Origin: Candidatus Bipolaricaulota bacterium
Lineage (GTDB): Bacteria; Bipolaricaulota; Bipolaricaulia; UBA7950; UBA9294
Assembly: GCA_030612485.1 (NCBI GenBank)
Contig: JAUWNS010000095.1
Location: 1-8,808, forward strand
Length of the DNA stretch: 8,808 nt
Direction of reading: 5' to 3'
The position numbers were made by a program, and so were the translations under genes. This document shows positions 1 through 7,149 of this stretch, in pieces (positions within the stretch are counted from its first letter, which is position 1; every line of letters begins with the position of its first letter). The notes beneath the pieces are model-generated. The model was given only the letters and a program-made list of their open reading frames with translations, made no database searches and was not told the DNA's origin.

Positions 1-2685
1 CAGGTTGGTCCGTCGGCGTACTTTGATCTCGTCGTTCAACAGCTTGCGCAGCACCTCCCCCGCAAGATTGCGCTGTTTCATCCCCCGCACTTCGGCGAGG
101 AAGGTGTCCGAGAGGATGGAGATGTCGGGCTTGTCGATCCCGACGACCTCGAAGATGTCGATCACCCGGTCCGGCGCGATTGCCTTGTCTACGATCTGCC
201 GCACAGCGGCATTCAGCTCCTCTTCGGGGCGCAGGTGCGTAACGGTGTGCTTGACCAGTGCTGCCTTGACATGCTGGAAAAAGGCGACCTCATCGCGCGC
301 CTCGATCGCCTCCGGCTTTGGTACAGCGAGCGCGAACGCCTGGGACAGCGCGGCCACGGCCTCGATGAACCCCTGTGTCTCTTCGCCTTGCTGAACGATG
401 TGCTCCTCTGCGAATGGTGCGAAGTGCAGCTTCTCCTGCTGGCTGCCCTTCAGATACGGGGTGTAGTCGAAGCCATGGAAGAAACCCCGGCAAATCTCCA
501 GCTTCTCCAGCATGATCGCCACGGCCTCCCGCTGGTCGTATGCGATCTCTCCGCGCCCGGTTCCCTCGGTGTAGTTGTGCAGCGCCTTGCGCAGCGCATC
601 GGCTAATCCGATGTAGTCGACGATCAACCCGCCCGGCTTGTCGCGAAAGACGCGGTTCACGCGGGCGATCGCCTGCATCAACGTGTGCCCCTTCATCGGC
701 TTGTCGACATACATCGTGTGCAGACAGGGCGCATCGAACCCCGTTAGCCACATGTCCCGCACGATGGCGACCTTGAGCGGATCGTTCGGATCCTTAAACC
801 GCTGCGCCAGCCGATCGCGGCGCTGTTTGTTGCGGATGTGAGGCTGCCAGTCCACCGGATCGGAAGCCGAGCCCGACATCACGACCTTGACCGTGCCCTG
901 CTCATCGTCCTCGCTGTGCCACTCTGGATGACGCTTGACGACCTGCTTGTAGACGTCCACGCAGATGCGGCGGCTCATGCAGACGATCATCGCCTTCCCC
1001 TCCATCGCCGACAGCCGCTGGTCGAAATGGGTGAGCAGATCATCCGCGACAAGCTCAAGACGCTTTGGCGTGCCGACAATCTCCGCGAGCTGAGACCATT
1101 TCGACTTCATCCGCTCGACGCGCTCGATCTCCTCCCCTTCGGTGACCTCCTCCAGGTCCTCGTCGATGTGCGGCTTCTCCTTCTCATCGAGGTCGAGCTT
1201 GGCGATCCGACTCTCGTAGTAGATCGGCACCGTCGCCTTGTCCTCCACCGCTTGGTGGATGTCGTACGTGCTGATCGTGTTCCCGAACACGGCGTACGTG
1301 TTACGATCGGACAGCTCGATCGGCGTGCCGGTAAACCCGATGAACGTCGCGTTCGGCAGCGCGTCACGGATGTGACGAGCGAAGCCGTCGATGAAGTCGT
1401 ACTGGCTGCGGTGCGCCTCATCGGCGATCACGACGACGTTGTCGCGATCCGTTAGGAGTGGCATTTCGGGTTCCGACACACGGCTGCTTCCTCTCCCCCT
1501 GGGAGAGGACTGAGGTGAGGGTGCCGCCGAAGGCGGCATGAACTTCTGAATCGTCGAGAAGACCACCCCGCCCGCCGCCACGCTGAGCAGCTTGCGCAGA
1601 TGCTCCCGGCTCTCTGCTTGCTTCGGTGCTTGACGAAGGATTTCGTGACATCGCGAGAAGGTTCCAAAGAGCTGATTGTCGAGGTCGTTGCGGTCGGTGA
1701 TCACCACGATCGTCGGATTGCGCATCTCTGGGCGAAGGACCAGCTTCCCGGCGAAGAACGCCATCGTCAGGCTCTTGCCCGCACCCTGGGTGTGCCAGAC
1801 CACGCCGCCCTGCTTCTTGCCGCCGGGCTTCGAAGTGGCAACTACCTGCTCAATGGCCCGTTGCGTCGCGTGGAACTGGTGATAGGCGGCGATCTTCTTG
1901 ACGATCTCGCCGTCCGAGTCTTCAAAGACGATGAAGTGTCGGACCAACTCGAGGAACCGTGCCCTGTCGAACACGCCCTTGATCAGCGTCTCCAGTTCGA
2001 GATCCGTTGCGGCAGCGATCCTGTCGCCCTCGATCGTCTTCCACGGCAGGAACCATTCGCGCGTCGACGTGAGCGAGCCCATCCGTGCTTCGCGACCATC
2101 GGAGATGATGAGCAGTTCGTTCGTCGCAAACAAACTGGGAATCTCGGCCTTGTACGTCTCGAACTGCTTGCGCGCCGTCTCGATGGTTGCATTCTCGTCG
2201 GCCGGGTTCTTCAACTCGATCACGGCCAGCGGGAGGCCGTTGACGAAGACGACAATGTCTGGGCGGCGGTTATGCTGACCTTCAACAACCGTGAACTGGT
2301 TGACGACGAGCCAGTCGTTCGCATCCGGATTCTCGAAGTCGATCAGCTTCACCTGCTCACCTCGTACGCGACCATCCTCGGCAATCTCGACCTCAACCCC
2401 ATCGGTCAGCATCCTGTGGAACGTTCGATTGCGAAGGATGAGCGACGGCGAATCGACGTGGAGAACCTTGCGGAGGGCCTCTTCCTTGGCTTGAGCAGGC
2501 AGGGCTGGATTCAGGGTATCGATCGCTGCTTCCAGGCGGCCTCGAAGGACTACATCGGCGTAGCTAACGCGTTCAGCGGCTGGCTCGTCAGGAGCAATAT
2601 CGGGGCCGTGGAGAACGGTCCATTCCAGTACCTCAAACCATTCGAGAGCGAGTTCTTCGACGTGGGATTCAGCTATACCAGCCAT
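1..2685 (-). CDS. hsdR: Type I restriction enzyme R subunit, C-terminus cut by window edge
   Basis: ATP-dependent DNA translocase/endonuclease subunit of a type I restriction-modification complex; it works with HsdM and HsdS and cuts DNA away from the recognition site. The frame is open for 895 codons from ATG at 2685 to the left edge with no stop or frameshift. The N-terminus reads [20 protein letters not shown], typical of HsdR. The PD-(D/E)XK nuclease core is visible as D143, E157 and K159 (AVIELKN). Helicase motifs follow: Walker A HTQGAGKS at 298-305, DEAH at 422-425, FIGFTGTP at 448-455, LTGFDAP at about 647-653, and QAIARVNR at about 671-678. HsdR proteins are usually 1000-1100 residues, so roughly 100-200 C-terminal residues lie outside. 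Residues about 384-407 are an odd low-complexity insert made by a palindromic repeat. The start is chosen for its GGAGG and its N-terminal similarity to the family; it overlaps the RAYT stop. Identification is very secure. Confidence 0.97.
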   Translation of the reverse strand, partial: MAGIAESHVEELALEWFEVLEWTVLHGPDIAPDEPAAERVSYADVVLRGRLEAAIDTLNPALPAQAKEEALRKVLHVDSPSLILRNRTFHRMLTDGVEVEIAEDGRVRGEQVKLIDFENPDANDWLVVNQFTVVEGQHNRRPDIVVFVNGLPLAVIELKNPADENATIETARKQFETYKAEIPSLFATNELLIISDGREARMGSLTSTREWFLPWKTIEGDRIAAATDLELETLIKGVFDRARFLELVRHFIVFEDSDGEIVKKIAAYHQFHATQRAIEQVVATSKPGGKKQGGVVWHTQGAGKSLTMAFFAGKLVLRPEMRNPTIVVITDRNDLDNQLFGTFSRCHEILRQAPKQAESREHLRKLLSVAAGGVVFSTIQKFMPPSAAPSPQSSPRGRGSSRVSEPEMPLLTDRDNVVVIADEAHRSQYDFIDGFARHIRDALPNATFIGFTGTPIELSDRNTYAVFGNTISTYDIHQAVEDKATVPIYYESRIAKLDLDEKEKPHIDEDLEEVTEGEEIERVERMKSKWSQLAEIVGTPKRLELVADDLLTHFDQRLSAMEGKAMIVCMSRRICVDVYKQVVKRHPEWHSEDDEQGTVKVVMSGSASDPVDWQPHIRNKQRRDRLAQRFKDPNDPLKVAIVRDMWLTGFDAPCLHTMYVDKPMKGHTLMQAIARVNRVFRDKPGGLIVDYIGLADALRKALHNYTEGTGRGEIAYDQREAVAIMLEKLEICRGFFHGFDYTPYLKGSQQEKLHFAPFAEEHIVQQGEETQGFIEAVAALSQAFALAVPKPEAIEARDEVAFFQHVKAALVKHTVTHLRPEEELNAAVRQIVDKAIAPDRVIDIFEVVGIDKPDISILSDTFLAEVRGMKQRNLAGEVLRKLLNDEIKVRRRTNL
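1490..1521. repeat. Palindromic CCTCTCC/GGAGAGG repeat unit inside hsdR
   Basis: The stem CCTCTCC (1490-1496) pairs with GGAGAGG (1502-1508) around a 5-base loop, followed by an arm ending GGTGAGGG (to 1521). The same plan of hairpin plus GGTGAGGG arm occurs at 6409-6444 in the same orientation and at 6017-6047 in inverted orientation, where the two copies bound the DUF559 insert in hsdS. Here the unit is translated in frame as a Pro/Ser/Arg/Gly-rich segment of HsdR (about residues 384-407). A second small hairpin, GCCGCC-GAA-GGCGGC, adjoins at about 1523-1537. Confidence 0.8.
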
Positions 2686-3338
2686 GGCACCTCCGGTGCG
2701 TGGACCTCGGATTTAGCGTTCGGGTTCTCGCGGTCCAATTCCCATTTTAGCGGATTATTCATAATGTATTCACGAATTCGGTTTAACTCGTCGTCATTTC
2801 GGACGATGTGTTCGTAGTAATTGCGTTGCCATAGCCGCCGATCGAACCGTGGCCATCCAAATTGTTTGACGCCGCGGATATATTCATTGGTCGTCATGGT
2901 TTTGAACCATTGAACAATTCTTGGTAGGGGCACACCTATGTGTGTGCCCGCACTTGTGTGTGCGCCCACACCTGTGTGTGCACCCATATTCGTATATGCG
3001 CCCGCACCTGTGTGTGCGCCCGGTTCATCGGGGCAGACAGGTAGGTCGTGAGGGCAGACACGCAGGGCTGCCCCTACGATGGCAATGATTCCGTGTACAT
3101 GGTTTGGCATCACAGCAAATTGGTCGGTTTGTACCATGGGGAATTTGTGGTTCAATTCCGACCACCATTTTTCAACCATCCGCCCAGCATCATTCAACCG
3201 CATATCCCCATTCACTACATCACCAAACAAGCACACCCGATTCTGCGCGCAGATCGTGCCGAAATACATCCCAGTGCGCGAATAATCCCAATCCTTCAGA
3301 CGGATGGATCGGCGGCGGGTTGCGAGAACGTTATTCAT
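2673..3338 (-). CDS. REP-associated tyrosine transposase (RAYT, Y1_Tnp / IS200-like)
   Basis: Single-strand DNA HUH transposase of the class that mobilises or processes REP hairpins. The protein has 221 residues from ATG at 3338. Visible motifs: N-terminal [13 protein letters not shown] and [11 protein letters not shown]; the metal-binding HUH pair H80 and H82 in [24 protein letters not shown] at about 140-154; and the region [14 protein letters not shown] (172-184), where Y174 or Y175 is the likely catalytic tyrosine, followed by [19 protein letters not shown] as in other RAYTs. Residues about 88-138 are encoded by an in-frame block of REP-type DNA that carries six-residue repeats of the GAHTGV type. 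An upstream in-frame ATG at 3374 lies inside a REP hairpin, so the start at 3338 with a weak AAGG is preferred. The last 14 residues look like former hsdR leader read through, and the stop overlaps hsdR by 13 bases. The frame is intact; activity is unknown. Confidence 0.93.
   Translation of the reverse strand: MNNVLATRRRSIRLKDWDYSRTGMYFGTICAQNRVCLFGDVVNGDMRLNDAGRMVEKWWSELNHKFPMVQTDQFAVMPNHVHGIIAIVGAALRVCPHDLPVCPDEPGAHTGAGAYTNMGAHTGVGAHTSAGTHIGVPLPRIVQWFKTMTTNEYIRGVKQFGWPRFDRRLWQRNYYEHIVRNDDELNRIREYIMNNPLKWELDRENPNAKSEVHAPEVPWLV
2690..2694 (-). promoter_or_regulatory. Shine-Dalgarno for hsdR
   Basis: GGAGG lies 4 bases before the hsdR ATG (2685), inside the final codons of the RAYT gene. It supports this hsdR start and shows that the hsdR ribosome-binding site is now embedded in transposase coding sequence. 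Confidence 0.65.
2924..3077. repeat. BIME-like pair of REP units inserted inside the RAYT gene
   Basis: The left unit (plus strand) is GTAG at 2924-2927 directly followed by GGGCACAC (2928-2935), which pairs with GTGTGCCC (2942-2949). The right unit (minus strand) is GTAG at 3077-3074 directly followed by GGGCAG (3073-3068), which pairs with CTGCCC (3057-3052). A GTAG tetranucleotide 5' of a hairpin is the hallmark of REPs recognised by RAYTs. The two units face opposite ways, as in a BIME. The 154-bp block falls between the HUH motif and the IVQWFKTM segment of the transposase and stays in frame. Confidence 0.8.
2938..3022. repeat. 18-bp tandem repeat, about five units, in the RAYT gene
   Basis: Units begin at about 2938, 2956, 2974, 2992 and 3010, with consensus GTGTGTGCGCCCRCACCT; the first and last are degenerate. 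Because 18 bp equals six codons, the protein carries [24 protein letters not shown] and GTHIGV one after another. The unit resembles a partial REP hairpin, and related sequence recurs outside the gene at about 3383-3406. Confidence 0.85.
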
Positions 3339-3362
3339 GGTTTGTGGGCCTTCGGTAAGTCG

Positions 3363-3388
3363 GTAGGGGCGCACCTACGGGTGCGCCC
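3363..3388 (+). repeat. GTAG-type REP hairpin at the phosphatase/RAYT junction
   Basis: GTAG (3363-3366) is followed immediately by GGGCGCACC (3367-3375), which pairs perfectly with GGTGCGCCC (3380-3388) around the loop TACG. The 9-bp stem and GTAG guide match the two REP units inside the neighbouring transposase. It lies between the broken phosphatase-like ORF and the RAYT start, so it probably marks one boundary of the RAYT/REP insertion. A weaker related stretch continues to about 3413. Confidence 0.85.
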
Positions 3389-3572
3389 ACATCTGTGTGT
3401 GTGCCCGGTCCACCGGGTGATCCTTCGGGGCGCCACGGGTTGTATAGCCCAGAAGATTCCGATGGTATGGTTCCTTGCAGGCGTGGACGACAGCCCAACC
3501 GTCTTGGCCTTGGACCAGGTACTCGTAGTCGCCCTGATGCCCGACGTAGAGGTTTGGGTGGATCTCGATCAT
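3375..3572 (-). pseudogene. 5' remnant of a dual-specificity-phosphatase-like gene, truncated by REP/RAYT
   Basis: The open frame of 65 codons starts at ATG 3572. The first 53 residues (beginning [11 protein letters not shown], with [14 protein letters not shown] and GAPKDHP) match what I recall of the N-terminus of a small family of dual-specificity protein phosphatases. After P53 (about 3414) the sequence becomes [12 protein letters not shown], which is translated REP DNA, and stops in the REP hairpin. The part that would carry the catalytic HCxxGxxR loop is absent; the next gene is the transposase and then hsdR, with no room for the missing 3' end. The fragment therefore cannot be an active phosphatase. 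The family call is from memory of the N-terminal motif; the truncation is seen directly as a switch to repeat sequence. Confidence 0.72.
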
Positions 3573-3676
3573 TGGTGATCACCCGTTGCAATGTCGGAAG
3601 CGCAGAAAACAGTCCATTGCGGCTCCTCGAACCAGTCAAGGGGGGGCCTGTTTAATGTGGGTTCCACAACACCGGC

Positions 3677-5356
3677 TCATTCGGACAACTCCCGCCCTAC
3701 TAGCCACGAAAGCGCCGAAACGAGCTTCTCCGGTATGGGCAGCAATTGCTCAGTAGCTATCAGTCGTCCACGAAGCGCTTTATTCCTCCCATACTTCTCG
3801 CAAAGCGCGAGATACCGTGCCTCGCCAATAGTTCTTCGAAGCTCGTCCTCATAGTCCTTCTCGAGTCGCCAGATCTGACAGGTACCGTCAGGACATGCAA
3901 GAGCATCCAATTCGGCGTTGAACAACTTCTCCTTGTCGCGCTTAGCTTCGAAGTCTGACGAATCCCGATCGTAGAGGATGCCAACTGGGATGCCGAAAGA
4001 TGAGGCAATCTCATGGAATGGCTTGAGATTTCGTTTCCCCCCCACCGCGACAATGCTTGTGTTAGCTGCCCCCAGATCGGCGCCGAGCCTTCGTGCATAC
4101 TCCGGAAGAGCTAGACGCTCAGTGTCACCTTCAACAAGCAACAGGTGGTCTGCAAAGAACAACTCACTCCGATCAGGATCGAGCTCCTTCTGGAGCTTCT
4201 CCCTATTAACAGTCTCCGGCTTCAGATCAGAGAACTGAATCGTGGTTCCTTCCGTGTCTCTTCGGACAAGACCTACGTGCGTGTAGTCCGGGACTGTTAG
4301 GAAGTGAGGCGAATGCGTCGTGTACACGATTTGGTTGTCGTCCGCGAGCTCTCTGAGCATCCGATATAGCGATCGTTGCATCTGCGGATGGAGGAACATC
4401 TCCGGCTCCTCGATGAGGATTATTGCACCTTGCTTCCTCCTCTTCTCGAACGCCTTGAGTAATGAGAGCACGATCGCATTCTGGAACCCTTCCCCCAACT
4501 CAGTCGCGCTAATGGAAAAACCCTCCTCCCTGACTAGAAGATCCAGCGAGCGGTAGAACTTTTTCGTGTCGAATGCGGCGAATCGAAAGTCGAGCTTCGA
4601 TATGTCTTCTTCTGGATCAAATCCTAGGTACCTTAGAGCCTCAGATCTGAGGTCGTCCTCGAGCTCTTGTAGTGCGTTGGTTCGCAGAAGCGCCATCATG
4701 CCTTCCGAGAGCTCGGAATAGTGTTCCGCCCGCGTAATCGTCTCAATGCCGGTTTCGCGCCGAACCGGGATCACACAACTCGGATCGTGAAAGTCGCAGT
4801 CAATGTCATCCATGAGCTGTCCTAGCAGTGAATACCGAGCTCTCGGAAGATGGTCGGTAAGCGCTCTACTGGTTCCAATGTAAATCAGTGGTACCTGTTC
4901 CTGAACCTCAGACGGGATCGTCACAAGCGGTTTGTACTGGCGCTGCTCCCCTTTTCGAGGAGCTCTGGCTAGTACCTGTGCGGGATCCCCATGCTTATTC
5001 AGACAGGTCTGCTGCAGTCTACGCTCTCCAGAACGTGCCCCCTTCTTGTAACGTGTCCAAAGGAACTCCAATCCATGGATCTCGGTGGGATCGACGTTTT
5101 TGAAGGTCTCGTAGAGGAGAGGGGGGTCAAACCAGATTCGGATCATGATGTCCTTGTCAGGATCTCTGCTGAAGACATCCTCCTCAGTGAAGGAATAGAC
5201 CCGCACCCAGTCGCGCTCCAGAACGCGGCGCAGTGCCTCGAGGAAGTTGCTCTTCCCTGAGTTGTTGGGACCAACCAGCGCGCAAATATCGCCTAGTTCG
5301 ATGTCAAGTTTCTTAATGGAGCGGAAGTTCTCGATCTGGACTCTATCGATACGCAC
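3677..5356 (-). CDS. OLD-family ATP-dependent nuclease (ABC-type ATPase plus TOPRIM)
   Basis: 559 residues. The N-terminal SMC/RecF-like ATPase has MRIDRVQIENFRSIKKLDIE, Walker A GPNNSGKS (29-36), an ABC-signature-like ELGEGFQNA (286-294), Walker B AIILIEEPE (311-319) and the H-loop TTHSPHF (346-352). The C-terminal TOPRIM domain has VEGDTERL (408-415, the metal-binding Glu), VGGKRN (438-443) and YDRDSSD (462-468). OLD proteins are nucleases used in phage exclusion (P2 Old) and in systems such as Gabija GajA; no UvrD/GajB helicase is seen beside this one. The start is GTG at 5356, preceded by GGAGG at a 9-base spacing, and the G is shared with the hsdS stop (TAGTG). This implies translational coupling with hsdS. 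Whether it works with the restriction complex or alone cannot be told from sequence. Confidence 0.93.
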   Translation of the reverse strand: MRIDRVQIENFRSIKKLDIELGDICALVGPNNSGKSNFLEALRRVLERDWVRVYSFTEEDVFSRDPDKDIMIRIWFDPPLLYETFKNVDPTEIHGLEFLWTRYKKGARSGERRLQQTCLNKHGDPAQVLARAPRKGEQRQYKPLVTIPSEVQEQVPLIYIGTSRALTDHLPRARYSLLGQLMDDIDCDFHDPSCVIPVRRETGIETITRAEHYSELSEGMMALLRTNALQELEDDLRSEALRYLGFDPEEDISKLDFRFAAFDTKKFYRSLDLLVREEGFSISATELGEGFQNAIVLSLLKAFEKRRKQGAIILIEEPEMFLHPQMQRSLYRMLRELADDNQIVYTTHSPHFLTVPDYTHVGLVRRDTEGTTIQFSDLKPETVNREKLQKELDPDRSELFFADHLLLVEGDTERLALPEYARRLGADLGAANTSIVAVGGKRNLKPFHEIASSFGIPVGILYDRDSSDFEAKRDKEKLFNAELDALACPDGTCQIWRLEKDYEDELRRTIGEARYLALCEKYGRNKALRGRLIATEQLLPIPEKLVSALSWLVGRELSE

Positions 5357-7149
5357 TAGAGAACACCTCCAACGTCGAGCTCGCCCGAAAGAAGGTTCGG
5401 AAGAAGAACATCACGACACGTTCGGAGAGAACGCGCCTCTTTGAGGTTGGCTAGGACTCTCGAAAGAGGTGTGGTGACTGCGCGTTCGAACGCCCTGATG
5501 AGTCGTTCTCCCGGCTTGGGAATCATCACAGAGGCGAGTGTCTTCCGAGTGATGGTGTCGAAAACCGATCCATGTGCCATTTGCTGCAGGAGCACAGCAA
5601 TCCACCGTGTCGCGTAGTACGTGTAGTAACCGTAGGCGTCGTGGAGTCCGCGCAACCCATAGCAAGATTGATTCATTGCCATAGGGATACCGGCAAGAGC
5701 AAGCCGGCCAACTGTACCTCGTGCGGAGATGATCGTCGTACCGCGAGGAAGAAGCCGTGCTGAAGAACCTTCCAACCCTGCCGGGGTTATCGTTCTCTCA
5801 GTGTCAACCACGAAGATGTCCGAGGCCGCCGGAGCGTCGACAATCGAGAACCAAGGGATGCCCCCGTTCCAGTATTCATCCACGTTTGTCTTTGGCGTCC
5901 CTCCCCCAATAATCTCGACGGTTTTTGCAAAGGGGACAACCTTCCATCCCCGCGGGATCATGCCGAGGGGGGAATCTTGGAAACTGTCGGGGAATAAGTG
6001 GCGATAGCCCGCCACACCCTCACCCCCGCCTCTCCCAGAGGGAGAGGGGCCTACACCCACGGCTTCGACGATTTTGGACAAGACGTGCTCAGGGACATTG
6101 AGAACATCTAGATTGGGGAATCGGAGGACGGTCATGCCGATGGATTGCATGTAGGCATCACGCTTGGCGTCTTTGAGTGACTGGGTTTGATGAATGCCAC
6201 CATCGAGTTCGATCACGAGCTTGTGATCATGGCAGTAGAAGTCGGCAATGTAGTCACCGATCTGATGTTGGCGGCGGAACTTGAGATCCAGAAAACGTCG
6301 ATCTCGCAGCAGCTCCCACAGAATTTCTTCGGCGGGCGTCTGGTTCTGCCTCAGCTCGCGCGCTGTTTCGACAAGCCCTGAGAAGTCGAACCCACCACGG
6401 TAGTCCCTCCCCTCTACCTCTGGGAGAGGGGACGGGGGTGAGGGTTGACTTCGAGCCAGGATCTCACGACGAACCTCTGCGCGCTTGGCAAATTCATCTG
6501 GAATCGGCTTCCCATTCAGGATCGCATTGTCAATGATTGGGTCGAAGTCAATGAACCAGCTCTTGAAGATCGCTCGAGCGATTGCTTCCAACGTTCGATT
6601 CATCCGCCGATTTAGCTCGATCTTGTCGTCTAGCGTCCCAAGGATGTGCGCGATCCTGTCTTGATATGGCTTGGAGGGAAGCACAAGAGGGATGAGATCC
6701 AGGATTTCCTGGTTGAGGGATGGCATTGTCGCGCCATGTGCATGCTGCTCGATCCATGTTCTGTGAGCCCATGTACCAAGCAGATAGGAAACGAATGCCG
6801 GGTTAATCCTATTGCTGTCGAGTCTCAGTCGGATGCAGTCACTACCCTGCACCCACCCTTCTTCTTGAGCCTTCACGAGTGCACGGCGCGACACAGCGCC
6901 CTTCCTGGCAAATAGGATGTCGTTCGCCTGCAGCTTGTACTTCCTGAGACGCGCCACAGTTTCGGCATCGATTCGCGGCATATCGCTGTGGATGAGCTGG
7001 TTGTCTCCGATGTGTTTCACCGCCACAACGGGTATACCGTTCGCTCTGTACGCGGAGGCATGCAGCATCGTGCCGAAGGGGCCCGTCTGGAGTTCCGCAA
7101 GCCCATTCTCCACTAGCTGGCCAAGCGTGGTGTTGCTCCACTCACACAT
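5356..7149 (-). CDS. hsdS: Type I restriction specificity subunit with an embedded DUF559 nuclease domain
   Basis: DNA-recognition subunit of the type I restriction-modification complex; 597 residues, against about 400-460 for ordinary HsdS. Layout: target-recognition domain 1 (about 1-160, with LQTGPFGTMLHAS); first conserved repeat (about 163-203, DRIAHILGTLDDKIELNRRM and FKSWFIDFDP); a foreign segment (about 234-378); target-recognition domain 2 starting at LFPDSFQDSPLGMIPRGW (385-402) and including IGGGTPKT; and the C-terminal conserved repeat (about 552-592, ending LLPNLLSGELDV). The foreign segment holds a DUF559 domain (about 258-362) with LRQNQTPAEEILWELLRD, D303 in YIADFYC and E314 in LVIELDG as candidate catalytic residues. 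It reads through without a stop and interrupts a naturally variable linker, so specificity may be retained. The start at 7149 overlaps a possible upstream small ORF by 8 bases; the Shine-Dalgarno is weak. No HsdM lies within the window. Confidence 0.95.
   Translation of the reverse strand: MCEWSNTTLGQLVENGLAELQTGPFGTMLHASAYRANGIPVVAVKHIGDNQLIHSDMPRIDAETVARLRKYKLQANDILFARKGAVSRRALVKAQEEGWVQGSDCIRLRLDSNRINPAFVSYLLGTWAHRTWIEQHAHGATMPSLNQEILDLIPLVLPSKPYQDRIAHILGTLDDKIELNRRMNRTLEAIARAIFKSWFIDFDPIIDNAILNGKPIPDEFAKRAEVRREILARSQPSPPSPLPEVEGRDYRGGFDFSGLVETARELRQNQTPAEEILWELLRDRRFLDLKFRRQHQIGDYIADFYCHDHKLVIELDGGIHQTQSLKDAKRDAYMQSIGMTVLRFPNLDVLNVPEHVLSKIVEAVGVGPSPSGRGGGEGVAGYRHLFPDSFQDSPLGMIPRGWKVVPFAKTVEIIGGGTPKTNVDEYWNGGIPWFSIVDAPAASDIFVVDTERTITPAGLEGSSARLLPRGTTIISARGTVGRLALAGIPMAMNQSCYGLRGLHDAYGYYTYYATRWIAVLLQQMAHGSVFDTITRKTLASVMIPKPGERLIRAFERAVTTPLSRVLANLKEARSLRTCRDVLLPNLLSGELDVGGVL
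5366..5370 (-). promoter_or_regulatory. Shine-Dalgarno for the OLD gene inside the hsdS 3' end
   Basis: GGAGG is placed 9 bases before the GTG start at 5356 and within the last codons of hsdS. Together with the TAGTG stop/start overlap it decides the GTG start and indicates coupled translation from the hsdS message. Confidence 0.7.
6017..6047. repeat. Palindromic repeat unit, 3' boundary of the DUF559 insert
   Basis: CCCTCACCCCCG (6017-6028) is followed by CCTCTCC (6029-6035), which pairs with GGAGAGG (6041-6047) around CAGAG. It is inverted relative to the copies at 6409-6444 and 1490-1521. In HsdS it is translated as part of the Gly/Pro/Ser-rich run near residues 367-379. Confidence 0.85.
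6409..6444. repeat. Palindromic repeat unit, 5' boundary of the DUF559 insert
   Basis: CCCCTCT (6409-6415) pairs with AGAGGGG (6425-6431), then comes an arm ending GGGGGTGAGGG (6434-6444). It has the same orientation as the hsdR copy and is inverted relative to 6017-6047. It is translated in HsdS as SQPSPPSPLPEVEGRD (residues about 234-249). Confidence 0.85.

Larger units (their letters stand above)
6017..6444 (-). mobile_element. DUF559 nuclease-coding insert bounded by inverted palindromic repeats
   Basis: A block of about 428 bp inside hsdS. Read in the hsdS direction it begins with CCCTCACCCCCG plus a CCCCTCT/AGAGGGG hairpin, then encodes the DUF559 domain, and ends with the reverse complement of the same unit (CCTCTCC/GGAGAGG hairpin, then CGGGGGTGAGGG). 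It sits exactly between hallmark HsdS segments (FKSWFIDFDP before, LFPDSF after), so removal would leave an ordinary HsdS. DUF559 proteins belong to the Vsr/PD-(D/E)XK nuclease group. I see no early internal Met, so the nuclease is made as part of HsdS rather than separately. Mobility is inferred from the flanking inverted repeats; no target duplication is obvious. Confidence 0.75.

Noticed and set aside
838..1455. Plus-strand open frame of 205 codons
   Set aside because: Antisense shadow of the hsdR helicase region (DEAH, motifs V and VI in the true frame); the composition is Leu/Arg/Val/Asp-rich without domain structure.
1600..2817. Long plus-strand open frame of 405 codons
   Set aside because: It lies antisense to hsdR, whose motifs (PD-(D/E)XK and Walker A) are unmistakable on the other strand. 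Its translation shows no family features and is explained by GC-rich codon bias.
2938..3022. Regularly spaced repeats considered as a CRISPR array
   Set aside because: The 18-bp units are contiguous with no spacers and are translated in frame within the transposase.
3339..3374. Longer RAYT start at ATG 3374
   Set aside because: That ATG is inside the REP hairpin and would add 12 residues of repeat-derived sequence; the Met at 3338 precedes the conserved [13 protein letters not shown] segment.
3677..5356. Gabija GajA assignment for the OLD-type gene
   Set aside because: A GajB UvrD-like helicase should be adjacent; neighbours are hsdS and a phosphatase remnant, so only the wider OLD family is supported.
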